DNA of 64,000 bases. It comes from Hsuehochloa calcarea (Eukaryota; Streptophyta; Magnoliopsida; Poales; Poaceae). A model generated the notes under the pieces. The model searched no databases. It was not told where the DNA came from and saw nothing but the letters and a program-made list of their open reading frames with translations. Below are positions 56,880 to 64,000 of this stretch, piece after piece (within the stretch, counting starts at the first letter, position 1; each line of letters begins with the position of its first letter). The stretch spans positions 19,214,818 through 19,278,817 of the forward strand of contig CM070613.1 of NCBI GenBank assembly GCA_036346395.1, given 5' to 3'. Both the position numbers and the translations under genes were made by a program.

Positions 56880-57224
56880 TCAAAAGGGGTGTGGCCTAGT
56901 ATGGTGTTTTCGGTTTGAAAAGGTGGTATCGTAGTGTGTTGTCATATCGTCTACAAAATTGGCAGCGAGTGCAGTGATAGAGTGCGGTCTTTTCGGTCTG
57001 AAAAGGTGTCGTGGCGGAGTGTGACCTTGTCGTTCTAAAAAGTTAGCATTGTAGTGTGTTTTCATATCGATCTGCAAAAGTGGTGGCGTGTGGTGCGACA
57101 GGGCACAGTTTTTTGGTCTTAAAAGGTGGCATGACGGAGTGTGGTCTTGTCGGTCTGAAAAGTATGCATCGCAGCATGGCAATGTGTTGTCACATCGATC
57201 TGCAAAATTGGTAGTGTGTGACAT
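56880..57224 (-). repeat. Degenerate tandem repeat, about 120-130 bp units
   Basis: Nearly three units, each with GGTCTGAAAAGGTG-type and CATATCGATCTGCAAAA-type blocks. On the minus strand the frame stays open for 114 codons and repeats a pattern like FSDRQDHTPSCHLLRPK / FLERQGHTPPRHLFRPK. It lies between the two coding parts of the Mutator-like element. Confidence 0.75.
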
Positions 57225-57329
57225 GACAGGGCGCGGTCTTTACACGAGACTAGCATAATAGTAGTTATGCAAAAATTAATATTTACATAACATGACTAAT
57301 ATTTTAAAAAACAAATATCTACTCGCGTA

Positions 57330-58585
57330 TCCCGCGTGTCACCCCTGGCCTCATTCGGGGTGGCTGCGGGCGCTGGTACGAGTAAGTCAAAGGCTCAGGC
57401 GGCTGAGGTACCCGACCGATGCAAGTAGCCTAAGGGGGTGCCGCAAGGGGGTCCTACGTAGGTTGGCTTGGTCTGGGCACATAGTGCAGCTGTGAAGCCT
57501 CCACGGAGACCTGGCTGCCACGATAGTCGAAGTCGAAGTCCCCGGAGCATGACTCCTCATGCAACACCACCGGCTTGTCCTAAAGCGGTGTACGACCTGT
57601 GAAACATTACATTGTGCATGTAAACATGGCGAAAACTAGGAAATAGTACATTATGCATGCAAGCAAGATAGACATACCTCGTCGCATAAGGCCACAGGAC
57701 GGCTCCGCTTACACATGCCCTGTGTACGAGTGGAACTCAGGATCTGCTAGAGAAAATTGCTTTAGTAACTAGTAGAGTTCGAAATAGAGAACTAGACGTG
57801 AGTCTTTCATGTTGACCTGCAAATTGTGTCGGGGTACTCCTGCCACGAGGACCCGCTCGCCACGTCTGGGTGAGGAGTCTTGGGGCGTGATGCACCATGG
57901 CTCACCCCCTCCACGCATAGGTGGGTCCACTGGGTTCCGTGGCGTACGACAAGACGCGATTTGGATCCCTCGTCTTGTCTTCTTGGGGAATTGCTCCATG
58001 ACTGCTCTGATGTCCTGTGCCGTCATGCTGAAGCGCTCCCCCAGTGTCAACTGATGCATGGAGGGTGTCAACTCGTGCACGTCTCGGTGCAGATCGACTT
58101 GTACAAATAATTAACAAGTTAGAAACCAAAATCTTGTAAAGCAAATAAGAAGTATGGACCATTCAATACATACCACGCGTTGGAATACGGAGTTCGACCA
58201 CCAATCGTACAGAAAGTGGCTGAACGTACGACCACCAACCGCACGGTCCCGGTCATCCTTGCACGTTGCCTCAACCATCTTCGCTAGTGGAAGGAGGTCT
58301 GCCGCCCTCAAGCTGCGTCGGAAAAGATTAAGAACATACGTTAGTCTACCCAAAGTAGTCAGGCTGCAAACGAGTACACAAAGGTTTCAACTGCACGTAT
58401 CTTGGAACACAACATGGGTCTACCCTCCACGCCCTTATGGGCATGCGTAGTCGTAGCGCACCAAGCTCAATCGTCGCCTCGCCCTCTTGGAGGAGGATGA
58501 CACTGAGACAACTACGATGATGTGCGTCAATGACCAGGTCAAGCAACTCATACGCCCACTGCACAGCGTGTTCTAGGTCCGTCAT
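57330..58585 (-). pseudogene. Unclassified multi-exon gene in the Mutator-like element
   Basis: Not recognised with confidence. Putative exons on the minus strand: start at ATG 58585 (MTDLEHAVQWAYELLDLVID) to about 58405; 58312-58174 (LRAADLLPLAKMVEATCKDD, GGRTFSHFLYDWWSNSVFQR); 58097-57817 (VHELTPSMHQLTLGERFSMT, IRAVMEQFPKKTRRGIQIAS, CRTPRNPVDPPMRGGGEPWC); 57743-57678; 57596 to about 57330 (GDFDFDYRGSQVSVEASQLH, LTYSYQRPQPPRMRPG). Exon ends have GT-AG-like sites (for example TTGCAG/GTCAAC, GACGAG/GTATGT). Exon phases do not all join and the last exon has stops, so it is probably decayed. The exons look protein-like, with Trp-rich and Arg/Pro-rich segments. It could be a transposon-associated plant mobile domain-type protein, but I cannot show that. 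Confidence 0.5.
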
Positions 58586-58599
58586 ACTTGCAAATTAAG

Positions 58600-59485
58600 T
58601 GCATACGTTGTAAAAACTACGAAACATATACATAAAGTAATAAGAAACGACATTAACAAAATAATTACAGTGCACAAATAGAAACTAAATTTTAGTTGGG
58701 ATTATTTTGATTAAGCTATACAAACTGTACTAACCTACTCTGTAATTTTTACAGATATTTTATAGAAATGTTACTATTTTTCTAGTTTAAAAAGTATTTT
58801 TGGCACTAACAAAATGATTAATACGCACAAACGACAATTGTAATTATGTTGGGATTTTTTGATTAGGCTTTACAAACCCTATTAAGTTACTCTATAGTTT
58901 TTACAAATTTTTAATAGGTATCTTGCTACTTTCCTTATTTAAAAAGTGTCTCCAGTATTTTTAAAATATTTACCGCGTGCAAATAAAAATAATAAATAAA
59001 GTTCATAGTATTTTAATTCAGCTCTACGTAACCTATGTAGAAACTCTGAATTTTTTTTACAATTTTAAAATGTGTTATGCTATTTTTGTAGTTTAAAAAG
59101 TATTTTTGGTAATTTTTACAGATTTTTAATAGGTGTCTTCCTATTTTTTAAAATATTTGTACGATGAATTAAACTATACACAGCTCAAATGATATACTAC
59201 ATAAAATAGCTAAAATTATCTAATCTCTTAAATTCTATGTCGCTATTTTTATTTGCTAACCGACAAGGTTTTGAAATAATGTATGAAATTGCAAAAATAT
59301 GTACATGCAAAATGGCCGACAAGATCTGGTGCTCGTCTCTCTCTCCTCAGATACGAATTGGCAGAGCTTTGCTACATCTCTTCTTCACCTCTCATCTTCT
59401 CTATTTTCTATTTCTTCTCTTTTTTCTAGAATTAAAATGATAATTTTACCGATTTTTAGGGTTTAAATAGCTAGATCTTGTTGAA
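58600..59485. other. AT-rich non-coding stretch of the Mutator-like element
   Basis: Contains several degenerate copies of a block with TTTTTACAGATTTTTAATAG and TTTAAAAAGTATTTTTGG (58740, 58880, 59060, 59110), a dispersed repeat of about 150 bp. No gene was found. Confidence 0.5.
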
Positions 59486-59665
59486 CTGGCGACTAGAACA
59501 CTGTTCAATGTCAATCGTCAATTGAAATAGTGATAGACAGTAAACATGATCCCTGTCGTCAATTGGAACGGCGACGAACACCTAATTTTTTTTTAAAAAA
59601 AATTCTGACTTTTTAATTTTGTAATTATTTTTTAAAAAAAGTATTATAAAAAAAACCGTTTTATT

Positions 59666-59910
59666 CACGAGATGTGCGGAGAAGCGGCCGGAGGCAGCAA
59701 CCGGCCCGTGGGCCCCGCATGTCAGTGGGCGAGGCTTTTTAACAGGTGCCCCATCCCATCCCATCCCACCTCGCCTAAAAATCCATTCCTCCTGCCACTG
59801 GTCTGGTCGCCCTTCGCTGTCCTACCTAAAGCTTCATCCCCTCCGCCTCGCCTCGACCCCCAAAACCCTAACCCTAGCCCGGAGCTCCGGCGCCCCTCCC
59901 GCACCGGGAA
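59666..59910 (+). promoter_or_regulatory. Core upstream region and leader of the Alfin-like gene
   Basis: 245 bp between the Mutator-like element and the start codon. A GTGGGCCCCGCA (site II-like) lies at 59707, GGCTTTTTAACAGG at 59732, a direct CCCATCCCATCCCAT repeat at 59750, and CCCTAACCCTAG (telo-box-like) at 59866. This is the only unique promoter sequence left next to the gene. Confidence 0.5.
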
Positions 59911-60531
59911 ATGGACGGCGGTGGGACGCATCGCACGCCCGAGGACGTGTTCCGGGATTTCCGCGCGCGGCGGGCCGGCATGATCAAGGCGCTCACCACC
60001 GGTACGTGGTTGATTTTTTTTCCCTTGAAATTTTCTCGAGTATTTTTTGGGATTTTTGGAGGATTCGGAGGCTCTGATCGGTTTCTGAGTGGCTGATTGG
60101 TTTGGTTTGGTTTGGTGGATTTGCAGACGTGGAGAAGTTCTACCAGCAGTGCGACCCAGGTGAGCTCCCGCGCGCCTCCGATTCGTGGCGTTCTTGCTGT
60201 TTTTGCTTGGAAAAGATGCGGTTCTAAGGTTCTTTTGTGGGCGATTTTGTGTAAATAATATGATTTTTTTTTGTTTTTTCTCTCGCTAAAATGGAAAATT
60301 TTTGGGTGGGTTTTGGTGTTCTTGGCACTATTTGGGGCATCTTTGCTTCTGGCTTCGATTCTTTGGTGGTTTAGCTGGGATTTGTGTTTTGGTGGGTTGG
60401 GGATTTTCACCCTTTTAGGAAAAGTTTGTGATTTTTGAAGAAAAGGTGCGCTGGAATTATTTTCAGTGCTGGCTTGGTGGTTCTTGCTTTCGATCTACTT
60501 GCGGATTAGTTGTCGTACTAAAAAAATGGTT

Positions 60532-60571
<40 letters not shown>

Positions 60572-61907
60572 GATGAGGGGAAAGGATGAGGAGGTTGAAG
60601 GGCTTGTTTTTTATTTTCTTCTGATTGGTTGACTAGTGCCCTCCTCACAAGAAAAGGATGTGGAGCGAGTGTACTTATACTGTTTTGAGCCTAACAGAGT
60701 AACAGTGGTGGCAAATGACCATGGTGTCCATCGTACGAAGGGTATTTTGGGCTTTTATTTTGGGGGTCGGTAAGAATATAGTTTTCCACCGACATAGTGC
60801 AAAAGTTTAATGGGAAGGTCACTGAAACTTTAAAGGGCGAGCAGGGTCACTGAATAATAGCTCCGGAATTGCTTTCACATAGGGTGTTCACCCTACGATG
60901 CACGTACGATGAAGCATGGATCATGACTGCTTGGGCGAGAGGGAAGGGCATCCACCGTCCATTTGCTTCGTAGTAATACTATCGTACGTGTAGCAGCGCC
61001 GTAATAACTCTATGTATTGGATCAAGCCATCTTACGGTCGAAGAGAACGTTCTATATGTTGGAACATTCCTTGTATTATTTCTTGACATTTGGTGGAAAA
61101 GGACTTATTTTCTTGTCTTAAGTTCCTTGGTATATGTGGCTCATATCTTCATGTAGACAGATATACATTTGCTAATTTACCATTTTAGGGTATCTTACTG
61201 GAAATTGTCAGCAACTTGTCCTGGATTAGTCTTGGACTTTGTATGGAATTATGGATCCAAAGTCTTGTTTTGTTGTTTGTGTTGTTAGTGGCGTCAGGCA
61301 GAGTATAAAATCTGATTGAACCAGTCATTTTCCTTTTTTTTTTCCAGTTTCAATTTTCTGTGGGCACACAGTTGCAGTTGTTTTCAAACTTTCTTGGTCC
61401 TGGCCAGAGACCGAGCCAGAAATTTTTTATCCAGGGGGTTATACGAATACGATGATAACTAAATATCGAGGGATGACAAGTATAAATATTTTACTATTCT
61501 ATATGAGAAAACCAAGAGCTATACAGAGGACTTCATCAACCAGGGGACAGGGCTCCCACTAGTCCCCCCTAGTCCCCCTGTCTCCGGCCCTGGTCCTGGC
61601 TTGTTTTTATTAGATAGCATAAAATAAAGAATCCTGAAAAGGACCAGGAAGCTTAGGAAATATCATTTTTTATTGCAGAGAAAGAGAATCTGTGCCTATA
61701 TGGTCTTCCAAATGAGACATGGGAAGTGAATTTGCCTGCGGAGGAGGTTCCTCCGGAGCTTCCAGAGCCTGCACTGGGAATTAATTTTGCTCGGGATGGA
61801 ATGGATGAGAAAGATTGGCTGTCACTTGTTGCAGTACATAGTGATGCCTGGCTGCTAGCAGTGGCCTTTTACTTTGGAGCAAGATTCGGGTTTGACAAAG
61901 AATCCAG
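59911..61907 (+). CDS. Alfin-like PHD-finger protein, exons 1-3 (gene continues past window)
   Basis: Alfin-like proteins are plant nuclear factors. Their C-terminal PHD finger reads methylated histone H3 Lys4 and their N-terminal Alfin domain binds partners. Exon 1 is 59911-60001 (MDGGGTHRTPEDVFRDFRAR, RAGMIKALTT). Exon 2 is 60127-60159 (DVEKFYQQCDP). Exon 3 is 61679-61907 (KENLCLYGLPNETWEVNLPA, PALGINFARDGMDEKDWLSL, VAFYFGARFGFDKES). Junctions CCACCG/GTACGT, TTTGCAG/ACGTGG, CCCAG/GTGAGC, TTGCAG/AGAAAG and AATCCAG/GTACTG are canonical and keep the frame. The 353 coding bases give 117 residues, nearly the whole Alfin domain. The linker and PHD exons lie beyond 64000. The visible part is intact and matches family members closely, so this is likely a functional gene. 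Confidence 0.95.
60534..60568. repeat. (GA)n microsatellite
   Basis: About 17 uninterrupted GA units in intron 2 of the Alfin-like gene. Confidence 0.97.
61405..61592. mobile_element. hAT-type MITE in intron 2
   Basis: 188 bp with imperfect inverted ends (CAGAGACCGAGCC at the left, CAGGGCCGGAGAC from the right). It is flanked by a perfect 8-bp duplication GTCCTGGC (61397-61404 and 61593-61600). Length, CAG-type ends and 8-bp duplication fit a non-autonomous hAT element. It lies 86 bp upstream of exon 3. Confidence 0.85.
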
Positions 61908-64000
61908 GTACTGTATTTGCTTATCCGAGACATGCAATTTTGCTTGTCAATTGGTTGCGGTTCTTTATTGTGGGTGTACCCTATTTTTAATCATATTGTA
62001 CATTCTGTTCTTTTCTTTTTTTCCCCCGAAGAATCATATTATACTTTTCAAATGTGACTACTGAATAATGAGGCCTCTATTCTTATGTTTGACAGTGCAA
62101 TTGTTCCTTTACATGGTTTGCATCGGTTATGTTGGATACATAAATTACTTTGGTTTCGAATTACTAGTTTTGGAGCACGTGCTGTTAATACTAACAGTAT
62201 AGTTTTGGAGCACATGCTATTAATACGAATATTCTAATAATATAATTTTGTTGTTTCAGTTAGGTATTAACTTTAATGGATAGTCACCGTGCCATGTAGA
62301 TCAATACAGAAATAGTATATTGTTCAATATGTGATAACTCATTTTTGTTGTGGATTTGATATGCTTCATTGATTGTAGCATCTTGAACTTGTTATTTGCC
62401 GCTTCACCATGATTGTTTATTAACTTAATGATTTCATACTTCGTAGGGAATAGAAAATTCACCCTTACAGTATAATTCAGACATTCTTGGTTTAACTTGA
62501 TGTTTGCTTTTCATTCATGGTATAATTCAGAATTCTTGAGAGCGTGTATTTTTCTTTTTGAACTTAATATGTGAGAACTGAGAAGCATATAGCCATATAC
62601 CCATCCCATGAAGCTATTCTCCTTTTTGTTTTATTTCTCCCTATTGTTTGTAGATATTATATCCTGTAGAAAATACTTGTCTCATTTGTATGTTTGCTTG
62701 GTCAGACTTTTCTAATTTACATTGCTAAAATATTTATGTCTAGTTGGGCCATATTGGAATTGTACTTTCATAATATTACAAATTTATAAAGCAATATCAT
62801 ATTATGGTAAAAATAATGATCAAAAGTGTGCACTGGGCAGTCAAAAAAGCAACAGATGTTTTGGACTGGAGGGAGTAAGGTTGATAACTTTTACTACTGC
62901 TGTATGGAAAATTGCAAATGGAACAAATATGATGTTGTGGAGGAATGTGGGTTGGATATATTTTGGTTTCCTGGTGAATAACTATAGATATTTAATTTTG
63001 AGCCAGTAACCCACATGGTTATGATGGGTGCTTGTGTCTGGTTTCATTTTCAATCAGTTCTTTTCTTATATTTGCGGTTGAACAGATGGGGAGGGAGCAC
63101 AATTATAGTATCATGCAGCTAACATAATATAATTAGGATCAATGTTTTAAATAACGGACTCTTGTGGTGCTACAGTGGTTCTGTTGCAGTTCAGGAGCTC
63201 AGATGTCCACTACAAACCAAATTCACACAATTACAGCTAAGATTGGGTACAATGTTCCTTTTTTTCAGAGAGAGTACATGGAGAACACATGCACCCCACC
63301 CACGCCACACACGCAAACACACATACACACTAGTGCGTCCAAACATAGCCACAATAAATCCTGTTCTCTCCTCTCCCATCTTCCCCCAACATCCTGTCTC
63401 CTCCCTTCCCCTTCCTCTGCTTCTCCAATCCTCCTGATCATGATTTAAAGGGATAAGGCTCCTGAGGTTTCCCTAGTGGATCTAGATGTACTGGGCGACA
63501 CAATGAAAATTGATGTTCATGCTATGCTCATATCTTGTATGATCACTGTTCTTTAGTTTAGTGCTAAAGATACTATTGGTTTTCGTTCTTGTTTAAGGTA
63601 ACAGATCAGTAAGACTAAGACATGCTCTAAGAAGGGTCACCTTGGAATTTTCATTGTTAACCTTTTCTTTCCACTAATAATTTGTTTTACTTCCGTTGTT
63701 TATCTTTGTGATTAACGTGGCATATCATGTCTGAAAAAAGCTCTTTTGCCCCCTCGAATATTGTTTAACTTTTCTCTATATTAATATTCTTATGGTACTG
63801 GATGCTATCCAGTCAACTATTTTGTGTTTTATGCTGCTAGTTGGTCCCATATTAGATTTGATTCCTAATGGGAGTTCATGGTGTAATCTACCTTTAATTC
63901 AGCCATAGATCACCTTCCTTTTCTCCATTTTGTTTGACTTGATCATGCAACATGTCTTTCTGCTTTGACCCGTTGATGAATTTGTCAAACTTTTGATTTA
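61908..64000 (+). other. Intron 3 of the Alfin-like gene (incomplete)
   Basis: From the donor at 61908 to the window edge no further Alfin or PHD coding was found, so this intron exceeds 2 kb. It is AT-rich. Near 62858 the tract GACTGGAGGGAGTA resembles a Stowaway-type MITE end, but no partner end was found. A CA-rich stretch lies at 63284-63335. Short frames here match nothing known. Confidence 0.6.

Larger units (their letters stand above)
51856..59656. mobile_element. Mutator-like element with 9-bp target duplication
   Basis: Flanked by perfect CGTTTTATT (51847-51855 and 59657-59665), the 9-bp duplication typical of Mutator-like elements. Ends are G-first and AT-rich: GATTTTTTTCAAAATAATGC at the left and GTTTTTTTTATAATAC from the right. 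About 150 bp at each end correspond, including AAAATTAAATAGTC / AAAATTAAAAAGTC, then a GTCGCC...CCAATTGGAAC block (51935-52050 and 59490-59575). Without the nested solo LTR the element is about 4.0 kb. It carries a minus-strand multi-exon gene and a zinc-finger-like exon, but no recognised transposase. Confidence 0.75.

Noticed and set aside
62700..63010. Further Alfin-like exon in the 95-codon frame
   Set aside because: Its translation has no Alfin or PHD wording; it lies in the incomplete intron 3.

Overview
This window reads as nuclear DNA from a grass (Poaceae). The signs are: two plant-type genes, one with intact GT-AG introns; a strong 5'-to-3' GC gradient in the FAR1-type gene; and about 80 percent of the sequence in nested plant transposable elements (Copia and Gypsy LTR retrotransposons, Mutator-like and hAT-like DNA transposons, MITEs). 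No bacterial, organellar, rRNA, tRNA or CRISPR feature was recognised.

Layout. 1-15347 is an old Gypsy-type LTR remnant on the minus strand, broken by a solo Copia LTR (425-2073, target duplication CAAAG) and by a complete SIRE-like Copia element (2320-13267, target duplication ACATG). 15348-28806 holds further Gypsy LTR remnants. They are broken by an hAT-like transposon carrying a fragment of a fasciclin-like arabinogalactan protein gene (19063-19949) and by a complete minus-strand Copia element with 170-bp LTRs (20845-27309, target duplication GATCT). 28807-35660 is a pile of degenerate Copia fragments. One LTR (32251-32712) sits between two unlike internal regions, and a small Mutator-like element carrying pieces of a cation/calcium exchanger gene (34142-35359) is inserted in a gag relic. 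36065-41069 is a large fold-back element split by a 5'-truncated SIRE-like copy (38538-40854).

The gene-bearing part follows. 41758-43620 is a FAR1-related gene with one in-frame TAG and a tandem duplication just downstream. 45364-46701 is a single-copy relative of the fold-back family. 46981-51250 is a 4.27-kb solo Gypsy LTR (target duplication GCGAC). 51856-59656 is a Mutator-like element with a perfect 9-bp target duplication. It carries an unclassified minus-strand multi-exon gene and is itself broken by a 3.75-kb solo Gypsy LTR (52813-56565). It ends about 255 bp upstream of the start codon of an Alfin-like PHD-finger gene. That gene starts at 59911 and runs off the right edge; only its first three exons lie in the window.

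The two host genes encode nuclear regulators (a FAR1-type factor and a histone-reading Alfin-like protein) and are not obviously functionally linked. Most other coding sequence is transposon-derived and decayed. The most unusual observations are motif arrays inside the LTRs that differ and diverge faster than the LTR around them, two independent host-gene captures by TIR transposons, a truncated retrotransposon copy with an apparent target duplication, and the unclassified gene in the Mutator-like element beside the Alfin-like gene.
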